Assembly (NCBI RefSeq): GCF_004764705.1
Contig: NZ_SHLX01000010.1
Span: forward strand, 186,001 to 250,000
Reading direction: 5' to 3'
DNA from: Paenibacillus cymbidii
GTDB lineage: Bacteria > Bacillota > Bacilli > Paenibacillales > NBRC-103111
DNA: 64,000 bases
The notes beneath the pieces are model-generated. The model did not search any database. It had not been told where the DNA came from and saw only the letters and a program-made list of their open reading frames with translations. The position numbers were made by a program, and so were the translations under genes. Every line of letters begins with the position of its first letter. Within the stretch, counting starts at the first letter, position 1. This document shows positions 55,798 to 64,000 of this stretch, one piece after another.

Positions 55798-56427
55798 TTG
55801 ACAAAACTGCCTTCCTTCAGCATCATGGTCTCAGCCGCAGAACGGGAAAGAAGGGCCGACGGCAGCGTCGATTTTTTGCTGCGCCGGCTGCAGGCGGGCT
55901 TTCCCGACTTGTACGATCATGCGATTCGTTCATCGTACGTAGTCAGAAGAATCGCTCAGGAGTATGGCGAAGCTGCCGAAACGGAAGCGGTGCTGTACCG
56001 CACCGCACTGCTGCAGGATGTTGGCATGCTGGCGGTTTCCATGGCCGGCTTCTCGCCCGTTCACGCCGCTTTTCTCCGGCATCCCGCGCTTGGCGCTCAG
56101 CTGCTTGCTTCGCAATTGCGCAGCGGTCGGCTGGATCGCGACGCCTTGCTGCAGCATCACGAAAATTTGGACGGCACCGGTTATCCGCTTGGTTTGAAAG
56201 GGAACAAGCTGTCGCATAGCGGCAAATTGTTGCGGGTGGCGAACGCTTTTGCCATGATGACAGGGGTTGACGCGAGGACGCGCCGCATCTTCGGTGCGGA
56301 GTTGGCGATTATGGAAATGTTTCGCCGATGCGGCGCGCTGTTCGAAGCGGACTTGCTGTTCGCGCTGAGCGAAGTCGTCGGGCAGGAGGAAGACGGTTTA
56401 TTTGAGCAGCGTAATGCTGCCGATTAA
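55798..56427 (+). CDS. Degenerate HD-GYP domain protein
   Basis: A 209-residue stand-alone domain that keeps the second half of the HD-GYP signature (HHENLDGTGYP, His120-His121) but has Gln73-Asp74 in ALLQDVGML where active enzymes have His-Asp and a Lys two residues on. Loss of the metal-binding His and the Lys suggests it no longer hydrolyses c-di-GMP well and may be a binding or adaptor protein; this is inference. The start TTG 55798 is chosen because AAAGGA lies ten bases upstream. It follows the kinase gene by 107 bp and overlaps the convergent DUF4870 gene by 30 bp. Confidence 0.78.
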   Translation: MTKLPSFSIMVSAAERERRADGSVDFLLRRLQAGFPDLYDHAIRSSYVVRRIAQEYGEAAETEAVLYRTALLQDVGMLAVSMAGFSPVHAAFLRHPALGAQLLASQLRSGRLDRDALLQHHENLDGTGYPLGLKGNKLSHSGKLLRVANAFAMMTGVDARTRRIFGAELAIMEMFRRCGALFEADLLFALSEVVGQEEDGLFEQRNAAD

Positions 56428-56727
56428 AGGCAGCGGCTTGGTCGTTCCGTTAGCGGCATTGATAATGCCGAGAATCGCGAGCACCACGATCGCCAGATTG
56501 GCGAACGGCAGCAGAATCCAGCCGATGATCGGGATGATCGTAAAGACGATGTTGACGGCTACTGCGGCCAAAAACAACGTCAATCCCTGGTTGGCATGGT
56601 ACATGGCGAACGGCGAATCCTTGGCAGCGAGCAGCGGGATGAAGAAGATGATATAGGCGACTATTGCCATCCCCTTGTTTTTTTCCACGTCTGCCGGGTC
56701 CAGGTGCTGATTCGAATTTTCTTGCAA
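56398..56727 (-). CDS. DUF4870 family membrane protein
   Basis: A 109-residue small membrane protein with a charged N-terminus (ENSNQHLDPADVEKNKG) and three hydrophobic segments. The family phrases AYIIFFIPLLAAKDSPFAMY and HANQGLTLFL mark DUF4870 (Tic20-like); the function is not established. The start is TTG 56727, six bases after AGGTG. The 3' end overlaps the convergent HD-GYP-like gene. Confidence 0.82.
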   Translation of the reverse strand: MQENSNQHLDPADVEKNKGMAIVAYIIFFIPLLAAKDSPFAMYHANQGLTLFLAAVAVNIVFTIIPIIGWILLPFANLAIVVLAILGIINAANGTTKPLPLIGSITLLK

Positions 56728-56911
56728 TCGAAACACCTCTTTCTCCCAATTGTTCGGGCTTCGAACGAATCCCGTACTAGCGTATTCGTCGCATGGTTTC
56801 GCTATTCCTTTTCTGCGGCGGTCATGCATGCGGAAATGGTTCGGAGGTAACGATATAGGTGACTTTTATCCCGCTTGCTACAGGCAATTGAAACCGGTAA
56901 AGGAGGTCGAA

Positions 56912-57262
56912 ATGATCATGAGATGCGCTTCGATTCATTTTCAATTTGACGACAGGCGTTCGGCGCTGCTTGCCATGGATACGCTGCAAGAGCTTGGCTA
57001 CCTTGCGGTGCCGCTCGGTTCGGGCGATTCGGGCAACGCGTCGCTGCTGGAAGTGGCGGTGGAGAAATGCGATTTGACTTCCGCGCTGGAGATCGCTCAT
57101 GCGCACGGCGGCATGCTGCTTGAAGGTGAAGCAGGCGATGCGGGGGCGCTGACGATGGCGTACGGGCTGGACGCGGTGCCGATTCCGGCTCATCTTGTGG
57201 AGCCGGCCGAAGAGGAAGGGGAGGCCGGGTATGATCATTTCCCGGCCGGCATTCATTTGTAG
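56912..57262 (+). CDS. Small acidic hypothetical protein
   Basis: A 116-residue soluble protein of unrecognised family. The N-terminal part (MRCASIHFQFDDRRSALLAM, then EVAVEKCDLTSALEIAHAHG) has an alternating strand-helix pattern like a small ferredoxin-like fold. The C-terminus is Glu-rich (EPAEEEGEAG). AAGGAGG precedes ATG 56912; ATG 56918 is also possible. It converges with the flavoprotein gene, with stop codons four bases apart. Confidence 0.65.
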   Translation: MIMRCASIHFQFDDRRSALLAMDTLQELGYLAVPLGSGDSGNASLLEVAVEKCDLTSALEIAHAHGGMLLEGEAGDAGALTMAYGLDAVPIPAHLVEPAEEEGEAGYDHFPAGIHL

Positions 57263-57265
57263 CCG

Positions 57266-58528
57266 TCAGCGAAGCGCCAGGGCGGCGCTGAGTCCGGCGG
57301 TATAGCCGGTCGAGAAGGCGGCGGTTATGTTGTAGCCTCCCGTATAGCCGTGGATGTCCAATACTTCACCGCAAAAATACAGGCCGGAAACAAGCTTGGA
57401 CTGCATCGTGCGCGGATCGATTTCTTTCAGATGGACGCCGCCGCCGGTGACGAAAGCTTCTTCGATCGATAACGTTCCCGATACGGCGAGCGGAAACGCC
57501 TTGATCAGCCGGCTCAGCGCCAGCCAGCCTGTCTTCGGAATGTGGTCGTAAGTAAGCAGCTCGTCCAGTTCTGCGAGCCGCAGCAGGGGAGCGATCAAAC
57601 GTTCGTTGAGGCAGCTTTTCAGCACGTTTTTGATCGCTTTGCGCGACTCCGCCTCCGCCAGCGCAAGCGTCTCGCGGAACACTTCGTCGGCACTGCGGTC
57701 CGGCTGCAGATCGATGGTCAGCTGCACGGTCCCGCCGCCAGCCCGGGCGAGCTGCTTGACGACGAATTGGCTGCACCGCAGCGCAATGGGTCCCGACAAG
57801 CCGAAATGGGTAAACAGCAGGTCCCCGGCATGGCGGACGATCGCCTTTCCTTTCGGATCCCACACGGTCAGCGCCACACCGCGCAAGGACAGTCCCTGCA
57901 GCTCGCGGCTGCGGATGAGCGGTTCGTCCGAGGTTAGCGGCACTTCGGTCGGGAAGAGCGGCGTAATCGTATGCCCGGCCTCCATCGCCCAGCTATATCC
58001 ATCGCCGGTTGAGCCCGTGTGCGGCACCGATTTGCCGCCGGAGGCGACAATGACGGCGCTGCTGGCCACCGTCTCCCCGCTGCGCAGCTCGACGCCGGCC
58101 GCCGTTCCGTCATGGAATGCGATCCGCGCCACCGGGCTGTTCAGCCGGATGTCCACGCCTTGCTTCCGCACTTGATTGACGAGCGCGTCGACTACCGTTT
58201 TGGCTTTGTCGCTGACGGGAAACATGCGGCCGTTGTCCTCTTCCTTCAACTGAATGCCAAGCTGCTCGAAGAAACGGACGATTTCCCGGTTGCCGAACGT
58301 CGCGAGCGAACTGTAAAGAAACCGGCCGTTGCCGGGAATATGCCGGATCAACTCGTCCGTTTCCTTGTTGTTCGTTACGTTGCATCTGCCGCCGCCCGAG
58401 ATGCCGAGCTTGCGCCCCGGCTTGTCCCCTTTGTCGACGAGCAGCACCTTCGCTCCGTGCCCGCTGGCGGCGACTCCCGCCATCAGCCCGGCCGATCCGC
58501 CGCCGATCACGATTACGTCGTACTTCAT
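57266..58528 (-). CDS. BaiN/YhiN-type (HI0933 family) flavoprotein
   Basis: A 420-residue FAD-dependent oxidoreductase of the HI0933-like family. The dinucleotide motif is IVIGGGSAGLMAGVAA, followed by DKGDKPGRKLGISGGGRCN, the family signature. The C-terminal flavin contact region is FCGEVLDIHGYTGGYNI. Members reduce or dehydrogenate varied substrates and the physiological role is often unknown. It starts at ATG 58528. It lies downstream of a terminator and the coiled-coil protein gene on the same strand, so it has its own promoter. Confidence 0.88.
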   Translation of the reverse strand: MKYDVIVIGGGSAGLMAGVAASGHGAKVLLVDKGDKPGRKLGISGGGRCNVTNNKETDELIRHIPGNGRFLYSSLATFGNREIVRFFEQLGIQLKEEDNGRMFPVSDKAKTVVDALVNQVRKQGVDIRLNSPVARIAFHDGTAAGVELRSGETVASSAVIVASGGKSVPHTGSTGDGYSWAMEAGHTITPLFPTEVPLTSDEPLIRSRELQGLSLRGVALTVWDPKGKAIVRHAGDLLFTHFGLSGPIALRCSQFVVKQLARAGGGTVQLTIDLQPDRSADEVFRETLALAEAESRKAIKNVLKSCLNERLIAPLLRLAELDELLTYDHIPKTGWLALSRLIKAFPLAVSGTLSIEEAFVTGGGVHLKEIDPRTMQSKLVSGLYFCGEVLDIHGYTGGYNITAAFSTGYTAGLSAALALR

Positions 58529-58607
58529 GCATAACGCTCCCTGTAGGCCCGATTGATGGTTTCATCATACCATGCGGAAGGTTGCGGGAAAAATCCGGAC
58601 CGTATTC

Positions 58608-58655
58608 GAAAAAACGACGGCGCCTTGCGCATGAAGGTATGCGCAGGCGCCGTCG
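58608..58655 (-). terminator. Rho-independent terminator of the coiled-coil protein gene
   Basis: On the minus strand CGACGGCGCC pairs with GGCGCCGTCG, with extra pairing of GCGCAT/ATGCGC inside, followed by six T residues. Confidence 0.88.
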
Positions 58656-58696
58656 ATGGCGAACAGCGGATAGCGGACAGGAAACGGACAAAGCGG

Positions 58697-59017
58697 CTAC
58701 ACCTGGCTGGTCAAGCCGATCTCTTCCGTGTCGTTCCAATAAAACCATTGGGAGAGCTTCAGAAGCCGGCCGGCGACATCGGATATTTCCTGCACCAGCT
58801 GGCAGGTGAAGGCAAACTCCTCGCTGCGCGCAAGCTCCGCCTGTTTGCTGCGAATCGCCTGCTCCAGGTCCTGCATGCGGGCGAATATGGCATCGCGGGC
58901 GGACTCCCAATACGATGCCGCTTCCGCACGGTCGCTGTCGCTTGCGGACGTCCAGTCCAACTGCAAATTCGGCACCTCGATCTGCAGAATCGGATCAAAT
59001 ACGAATGATGGCCGCAT
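58697..59017 (-). CDS. Small coiled-coil hypothetical protein
   Basis: A 106-residue soluble protein of unrecognised family. It has a short beta-rich N-terminus (MRPSFVFDPILQIEVPNLQL) and a long charged helix (about 25-85, ARMQDLEQAIRSKQAELARS). GGGAGG is too close to the ATG at 59023, so ATG 59017 is preferred. It is followed by a strong terminator and is divergent from the acyl-CoA synthetase-like gene. Confidence 0.68.
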   Translation of the reverse strand: MRPSFVFDPILQIEVPNLQLDWTSASDSDRAEAASYWESARDAIFARMQDLEQAIRSKQAELARSEEFAFTCQLVQEISDVAGRLLKLSQWFYWNDTEEIGLTSQV

Positions 59018-59253
59018 CTCCATCGCCTCCCGTCGTGTTGTCCCAATCGGCAAAACAATCTAAAATTGATATAATACCAATCGAATATTGATATATGTCA
59101 TTTTACAACGGATTGACGCGTTGTCAATCCCTAATTTTTGGCTGCCTGTCTCGCAACCGCTCTATAGTCGGATACCCGGCAAACGTGTATAATATAGTCA
59201 CACTAATGGAGCGTTCAAAAAGTCGGCCTTTGCGGAAGGAAGCGATTCCACAC

Positions 59254-61425
59254 ATGATGCACCCGTCGTTGCACGAATCGCTGTCGCATTTGCTGAGTCC
59301 TCGCTCGGCCGCCGTCGTCATTGCCGAGGAGGCGCTTGCGGCCGGAACGGGGATCGTCCTGAATATGAGGCGTGCCGGGTTTCCCGGACGCCTGTTCGTC
59401 GTGGCGCCGAATGGAGCGGACATCCCCGGGGAGCCGTGCCGCGAGCGGCTTGCGGACATTCCCGAGGCTGTCGAACTGGTCATAGCGACTGTGCCGCCGC
59501 AAGCGATCGAAGCGCTGCTGGCGCAATGCGAGCAAATGAAAGTGGGGGCCGTGCTGCTGCTCAGCCCGGGCATCGCCGGCGCGGAGGCGGAAGCCGCTCA
59601 ATCCGGGGAAGAGGAGCGCGCGGCATCGTTCGTGTCCGCGTGGTCGGAGCGGACCGGCATTGCCGTATGCGGGCCGCGGAGCGCGGGCATTGCGAGCGTA
59701 ACCGGCCTGATGGGCGTCTGCATGGCGACGGGCAACGAATGGACGCTGCGCAGCGAAGGAGCGCTGGGGCTTGTGGCTTCCGGCGGCAATGACGTTATGG
59801 CTCCGCTGCTGGCGAGCGGCTTCGACCGGAACGCGCCGCTTCGCGCCATCGTATCGACCGGGTCGGAGCATGGCTTGCTAGCGCTGGAGGCGGGGGAAGC
59901 GCTGCTGGACGATCCTTGCGTCAAGGCGCTGGCGATCGCAACAGATGTCATCCGCGACGGCCGCGCGTTCGTTCGTTTGGCTGACAAGTCGCTGACGTTG
60001 CGCAAGCCGCTTGTGCTTCTGCGACCGCAGGATACGACAGCGGCCGTAAACGATTCCCTGTTTGCCGCGGTTTGCCGGCAGAAGGCGATTTATTTGGCCC
60101 AGGACGCGGAACAATTCGCCGCCGCCGCCGTTTGCGCCGGGAGCGGCAGGGAGCTCGCCGGCAATCGGCTCGCTTTGCTCGATTTTACGGGCGGAGCGGC
60201 GGGCGATCTCGTCGGCGAGCTTCGTTACGCCGGTTTTCGCACGGTGTCGCCGCCGGACAAGCTTTCGGAAGCGGAGGCGGGAGAACCCGAAGGGTGGGAC
60301 GGCGCTGTATGCATCGCCGGCCCCCCCGAGCCGGATGCCGAACGGTTGCGCAGGTTGCTTCACGAGGCGGACAAGCTGGTTTGTTTGCTGTGGCTGGGCG
60401 ACCGAAGCGATGAAGCTGTCGCCTTCTGGCGCCGGGACGGGGTAGCGGTGTTCCATTCGCTGGATCACCTGATCGGCATGCTGCGCCACCTGTACGCCTT
60501 TTCCGAGAAAGGCGTCAAAAGCAAAACCGGGCTCAGCCGGCTGCGGGCCGATCGTTTTGCACTGGATAGGCTTGGCTTCGGCAAGTTTGAAGACGTTCGC
60601 CGCGTCCAAGGCGCCGGCGCCCCAAGCTTCGGCGATAGCGCTGCCGCGCCGGGCTGGAATGACCGCGAATTGCCGAGCGGCGACGAAATTTTGCCGGTTG
60701 CGGGGCAGCTTGGAGGCGGCGAGCGGTCTCCGGCGTCAGGCGCCGCCGGCCGCGAAACGATCGTTCGGCTGAGCGAAGTGGAAGGGAAGCGGGTGCTGAA
60801 CGCGATCGGCATTTCCACGCCGCGCAGCCGCTTCGTTGCCCGCGGCGACGATTTGCAGCGCATGCTGCAGACGATCGATTTTGACGGCCGGCCGTTCGTG
60901 CTGAAGGTCGTTTCCCGGCAGCAGACGCGCAAGCGGGATTTTGGCGGCGTGCGTCTCCATGTCAAAGATGCGCAGGAAGTGACGCGATTTTATTGGAAAT
61001 GGTTGTCGTCGCCGGGAGGGTTTCCTTCAGCGGATGGCATTCTGGTGGAGGAAATGGTGCTCGAGAAGCTGGAGCTCCGGTTGAGCGCATCCGTCGAACC
61101 GTCGTTCGGACCGGTTGTAACGCTCTCGATGCGCGGCGAAAGCGGCGATCCTCCGTATGCCGTGCGCCGTTTGGCGCCGTTCGACCAGGCGGAAGCCGCC
61201 CGGATGGTGGCGGAAATGCCGGAGCTGTCGGCCCAGTTGTCCGGCAACCGGCAGATGCCGCCGGCAGACCGGGAACGGCTGTACGACATGCTGGCGATGT
61301 TCTCCCGGTGGGTGTACGAGCTGCGCGACCGTCTGGTCGCCGTGGAAATCGACCCGCTCGCCGTCCGCCCGAAAGGCAAGGGCGTCTGCGCCCTCGACTG
61401 CGCGATGTCGCTGCGGGACAAATAA
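59254..61425 (+). CDS. Acyl-CoA synthetase (NDP-forming)-like protein, catalytic histidines missing
   Basis: A 723-residue protein with the layout of ADP-forming acetyl-CoA synthetases: CoA-binding Rossmann domain (about 8-135), two succinyl-CoA-ligase-like domains (about 155-440) and an ATP-grasp domain (about 500-720). The loop that normally carries the first phospho-His (SHTGALAG after a KPVVVLK strand) reads VNDSLFAAVC here (about 264-273). The second site, usually LHKSDVGGV, reads TRKRDFGGV with Arg559 in place of His. The fold is kept but normal phosphate relay looks impossible. ATG 59254 follows a weak AAGGAAG site; a TATAAT at 59188 makes the earlier ATG 59206 nearly leaderless. It may be regulatory or a CoA-binding protein. 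Confidence 0.8.
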   Translation: MMHPSLHESLSHLLSPRSAAVVIAEEALAAGTGIVLNMRRAGFPGRLFVVAPNGADIPGEPCRERLADIPEAVELVIATVPPQAIEALLAQCEQMKVGAVLLLSPGIAGAEAEAAQSGEEERAASFVSAWSERTGIAVCGPRSAGIASVTGLMGVCMATGNEWTLRSEGALGLVASGGNDVMAPLLASGFDRNAPLRAIVSTGSEHGLLALEAGEALLDDPCVKALAIATDVIRDGRAFVRLADKSLTLRKPLVLLRPQDTTAAVNDSLFAAVCRQKAIYLAQDAEQFAAAAVCAGSGRELAGNRLALLDFTGGAAGDLVGELRYAGFRTVSPPDKLSEAEAGEPEGWDGAVCIAGPPEPDAERLRRLLHEADKLVCLLWLGDRSDEAVAFWRRDGVAVFHSLDHLIGMLRHLYAFSEKGVKSKTGLSRLRADRFALDRLGFGKFEDVRRVQGAGAPSFGDSAAAPGWNDRELPSGDEILPVAGQLGGGERSPASGAAGRETIVRLSEVEGKRVLNAIGISTPRSRFVARGDDLQRMLQTIDFDGRPFVLKVVSRQQTRKRDFGGVRLHVKDAQEVTRFYWKWLSSPGGFPSADGILVEEMVLEKLELRLSASVEPSFGPVVTLSMRGESGDPPYAVRRLAPFDQAEAARMVAEMPELSAQLSGNRQMPPADRERLYDMLAMFSRWVYELRDRLVAVEIDPLAVRPKGKGVCALDCAMSLRDK

Positions 61426-61548
61426 GGTTTTGTCCGCAGACAGCGGCAACGGACGGCAAAGGCATCGCGTACATGCTTCATGCGGCATTTGGGCACAATA
61501 GGGGCGGTTCCCGATAGGGGGCCAAATCGCATGAAGGAGCGTGTGTCC

Positions 61549-61680
61549 ATGGCAAACAGCAACTCACGCGAGCAAAAACGGCAAGCGGGCGGCGGCGCAA
61601 AAGCGGCGAACGAGCGGCAGCGGCAGCAATCGGGCGCCGCAGACAAAAAGCTGAACGGCCCCAACCGGCCTTCCACCTGA
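61549..61680 (+). CDS. Small hydrophilic protein, 43 residues, possibly spore-associated
   Basis: The sequence from MANSNSREQKRQAGGGAKAA onward is rich in Asn, Gln, Lys, Arg and Gly, with no hydrophobic core, like many minor acid-soluble spore proteins. AAGGAG lies nine bases before ATG 61549. Just downstream is the DUF3905 gene. A spore role is a guess from composition and neighbours. Confidence 0.55.
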   Translation: MANSNSREQKRQAGGGAKAANERQRQQSGAADKKLNGPNRPST

Positions 61681-61686
61681 TCCGGT

Positions 61687-62094
61687 ATGCGCGACTCGAA
61701 AACATCGTCCGGCCGCGGAGCGCCCGATCCGGCTGCCACCGGCGACCCGTCGCTCGATCCGTTCGAAATCGAATTTTTACCGCAATTCCGCGAGAACCGC
61801 GGGCCTGAAGCGCCGTTCGTCAACGAGCATGGCGTCGTCATCGGCGACCACGACTACAAGTCGCCGCAATCGCCGCTGGAGCAATGGAGCGCGGATACCG
61901 ATCCCGCCGCGATGGCCGGGGACCAGTGGGTTCATCCGTTCAAGGACATCGGCTTTCAATCGGCGGAAAATCGCGACCTGTTCGAAAAAGGCATTGCCCC
62001 GCAATCGGGCATTTTTATGCACCCGGACCAAAATACGGCTTACGGCGCCGAACCGACCGAAGCGACGGACGAAGCGAACCGTCCTGGACCGTGA
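61687..62094 (+). CDS. DUF3905 domain protein
   Basis: A 135-residue acidic, soluble protein. The conserved core DPFEIEFLPQFRENRGPEAP, VVIGDHDYKSPQSPLEQW and GDQWVHPFKDIGFQ matches the DUF3905 family of Paenibacillus and relatives, which has no known function. It begins six bases after the preceding small gene, without a clear ribosome site of its own, which suggests coupled translation. A terminator follows. Confidence 0.82.
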   Translation: MRDSKTSSGRGAPDPAATGDPSLDPFEIEFLPQFRENRGPEAPFVNEHGVVIGDHDYKSPQSPLEQWSADTDPAAMAGDQWVHPFKDIGFQSAENRDLFEKGIAPQSGIFMHPDQNTAYGAEPTEATDEANRPGP

Positions 62095-62120
62095 GCTCGC
62101 GCGAGCTCGTGTGCGGCGGG

Positions 62121-62162
62121 AACCGCTCCGGACGGCAGCCTGCTGCCGCGGGGCGGTTTTTT
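62121..62162 (+). terminator. Rho-independent terminator after the DUF3905 gene
   Basis: AACCGC with CGG pairs with CCG and GGCGGTT across a GC-rich inner helix, followed by six T residues. Confidence 0.75.
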
Positions 62163-62227
62163 GTCGGCTTCGACGCCGAGGCGCGCGGGGACACGCGCGA
62201 CGGCTGCGTACAGCCCAGCGCATAAGG

Positions 62228-62824
62228 TCAGAGGACGCCCCGCCGCCGTATCACCCGTGCGGGAACGCCGACTGCGACGCTGTACGGCGGGATGTCCTTC
62301 GTCACGACGGAGCCTCCGCCGATCACAGAGCCGCGGCCGATCGTCACGCCCGCCGTAATGTTCACGCGGCCGGCGATCCATACGTCGTCCTCAATTGTAA
62401 TCGGCGCAAATTCGACGCCCTGCATGCGGATCGGCTTGTCTGGATCGGCGAAGCGATGGTTGCCGGCGATGAGGATCGCGTGCGAGGCGATACGCACATC
62501 GTTGCCGATTGCGATCAGGCCGCCGGGACTATCCGGCGTGCCGTACCCGACAATGTTCGAGTATGCCTGGATCGAACAATTACGGCCGATGGTCACATTT
62601 CCCTGCAGCAGCACGCCGATCGCAATCATCGAGTGCTCCCCGATACGAATCGCTCCCTCGCGCGGGTTAATCCGCGCTTGCGGGCTGATCAGGCAGGTAG
62701 GATGGATATCCGCCCGCGGATGTCTGGATGCGAGCCAGGACCCGGCGCGACAAGCCATCCGCCGTCCCCACGTTTGTTTCCCCGGCATGCTGTACCCGCC
62801 GTCTAATAGCGTCCACCAGCTCAC
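62228..62824 (-). CDS. Hexapeptide-repeat sugar acyltransferase
   Basis: A 198-residue left-handed beta-helix acyltransferase of the MAT/WbbJ type. Hexapeptide turns include IRIGEHSMIAIGVLLQGNV, TIGRNCSIQAYSNIVGYG and IEDDVWIAGRVNITAGVTIG, with the catalytic His probably in AGNHRF. The start is GTG 62824, overlapping the stop of the upstream gene as GTGA. It probably acetylates a sugar of a surface glycan. The upstream partner is a beta-propeller-like protein. Confidence 0.85.
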   Translation of the reverse strand: MSWWTLLDGGYSMPGKQTWGRRMACRAGSWLASRHPRADIHPTCLISPQARINPREGAIRIGEHSMIAIGVLLQGNVTIGRNCSIQAYSNIVGYGTPDSPGGLIAIGNDVRIASHAILIAGNHRFADPDKPIRMQGVEFAPITIEDDVWIAGRVNITAGVTIGRGSVIGGGSVVTKDIPPYSVAVGVPARVIRRRGVL

Positions 62825-63984
62825 CTCAGCACCTCGGCAACGTCCAGTTCGCACACGGTGGCGTGTTCGCCCGGCATCGTATTGACGATCAGTTTGCGGC
62901 CATCCGGCGAAAATACCGGGTGTAGGCAGACGCGGAAGCGATTGCGTCCGGACGGCTCGCGCTCGCCGAATACGCGCGGCAAATAGATGCGGCGGATGAC
63001 CTCGCCGGTGCGGGTGTCGATGAATGCCACTGCGCCCGGATTACTGCTCTCGTCGGTGACGAGCAGGTTGTAGTCCGCCGGCGATACGCTCGGATGTCCG
63101 CCGCTGCGGTGCTCGCTGATTTTGCGATAGTCGCTGCCGTCGTAGTGCACCTGCGCGAGGCACATGCCCGCCGGATCCTGCGGGTCTGGTCCGTAACCGA
63201 GCAAGTGCTCACCGTCGGGGTGCCATGACCAGTGCAGGCCGCTGCGTCCGTAGCTCAGATCGACGGCCAGGTGCAGGTCGCGCAGCTCCCGGTCTGCGGT
63301 AAAGATATAGGTTAGCTTCGGCTCTTTGCGGCTGGCGTGGACGCAGTGGTTGCCGAAGTAGAACAGCAGCCGACTGCCGTCCGGGTTCCAGCGCACACAG
63401 TAGCACATTAGCGTCAGTCCCTCTGCGCTGCCGAGCCGCGTCCGCAGCTCGCTCTCGCTTTCCAGAATGCGCGCCCGGTCCGGATGCCGCTCCAGCACCT
63501 CGGCAACGCTCAGCACGAGCGACGAGCGGTTCGGCTCGAACATGTAGCGGAACAAGCCATGCTCGCGCCGCTGCAGGAACGGCACCGGGGCCAGCTCCGG
63601 CTTGAAGAGGTCGTACCCGTATCCCGCCGCGTAGAGCATGCCCATCAGTCCCGATACCAGCGGCTCCCCGGAGGGCGGAGCCCCCTCCATATCGCCCGCC
63701 TGCGTCAGCTCGTCTCCGGTTACCAAATCGTGTCGCACGATGAGCGGCCGGTTCAGCGTGCCGGCCTGGTAATACACATAACGCCCATCCGGACTCCACG
63801 TCTGCCACAGCCCCGTATGGAAGAAGCCGGAATGTAGTGCCGTCCGGCCGAAGCGGGTCAGCACTTCGCCGCCGGCGCCGAGAACGAGCACCTCGCCGGT
63901 CTGGCGATCGAGGTCTCCGCCGGCCAGCAGCAATCTGCCGCTCCCATCCGGCGCATACGGGCTTATGGTGTAATAGCTGTGCAC
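62821..63984 (-). CDS. Beta-propeller (TolB/PD40-like) protein
   Basis: A 387-residue protein with repeated blades of the WD40/PD40 type (TWSPDGRYVYYQAG, RWNPDGSRLLFYFG, SWHPDGEHLLGYG, PVFSPDGRKLIVN). The layout and the HPDGEHLLGYG region recall oligogalacturonate lyase-like proteins, but no catalytic set can be confirmed. No signal peptide is seen. GTG 63984 is preferred, seven bases after AAGGGAG; the frame stays open to the right edge, so a longer form cannot be excluded. It is coupled to the acyltransferase gene by a GTGA overlap. Confidence 0.72.
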   Translation of the reverse strand: MHSYYTISPYAPDGSGRLLLAGGDLDRQTGEVLVLGAGGEVLTRFGRTALHSGFFHTGLWQTWSPDGRYVYYQAGTLNRPLIVRHDLVTGDELTQAGDMEGAPPSGEPLVSGLMGMLYAAGYGYDLFKPELAPVPFLQRREHGLFRYMFEPNRSSLVLSVAEVLERHPDRARILESESELRTRLGSAEGLTLMCYCVRWNPDGSRLLFYFGNHCVHASRKEPKLTYIFTADRELRDLHLAVDLSYGRSGLHWSWHPDGEHLLGYGPDPQDPAGMCLAQVHYDGSDYRKISEHRSGGHPSVSPADYNLLVTDESSNPGAVAFIDTRTGEVIRRIYLPRVFGEREPSGRNRFRVCLHPVFSPDGRKLIVNTMPGEHATVCELDVAEVLR

Positions 63985-64000
63985 GCACCATCTCCCTTGG

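Overview
The window looks like chromosome of a GC-rich Paenibacillaceae member (Paenibacillus, Cohnella or Thermobacillus type). The signs are strong AGGAGG ribosome sites, many GTG and TTG starts, an S-layer-homology protein, YesM/YesN-type two-component sugar regulators, CUT1 sugar ABC transporters and DUF6385, DUF3905 and NlpC/P60 proteins. I saw no rRNA, tRNA, CRISPR array, transposase or phage gene. Genus assignment is inference.

Layout. 1-6122: 3' part of a giant surface protein (RCC1-like repeats, about ten beta-type repeats, three SLH domains). 6591-7727: citrate synthase family enzyme on the minus strand. 7903-12311: a compact operon encoding a REC-HD-GYP c-di-GMP phosphodiesterase, an H-NOX haem sensor, a soluble hybrid kinase, a single REC protein and a TVP38-family membrane protein. 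This is a candidate nitric oxide to c-di-GMP circuit. 12385-17971: divergent-type IMP dehydrogenase, an extradiol-type dioxygenase behind a TTAC-N5-GTAA operator, GluQRS, a frameshifted secreted protein and an aldo/keto reductase.

18298-34017: a glycan locus. The minus-strand operon makes a CDP-6-deoxy, probably C-methylated, sugar (RfbF, RfbG, C-methyltransferase, 3,5-epimerase, acyltransferases, a reductase/epimerase) and carries a glycosyltransferase. The plus strand carries a repetitive DUF6385 protein, a helical-repeat protein and two GT2-TPR glycosyltransferases. A second DUF6385 protein closes the block. The simplest reading is a cell- or spore-surface glycoprotein system in which the repeat protein is the scaffold.

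34250-42690: a small membrane protein, a secreted NlpC/P60 hydrolase, and a YesM/YesN two-component pair with its sugar ABC transporter. 43623-53251: a second sugar locus with a GH116 glycosidase, a membrane-bound AraC regulator, another CUT1 transporter and a decayed glycosidase-like pseudogene. 53622-63984: an OmpR/HisKA pair, a degenerate HD-GYP protein, small proteins, a BaiN/YhiN flavoprotein, an acyl-CoA synthetase-like protein lacking both phospho-histidines, two small proteins (one DUF3905), an acyltransferase and a WD40/TolB-like protein.

The most unusual feature is a set of dispersed intergenic elements. Five copies of a 191-194 bp element each carry four short palindromes at nearly fixed offsets (about 50, 62 and 52 bp). 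Two further intergenic elements with unrelated sequences use nearly the same four-module spacing, and a third has three palindromes 51 bp apart.
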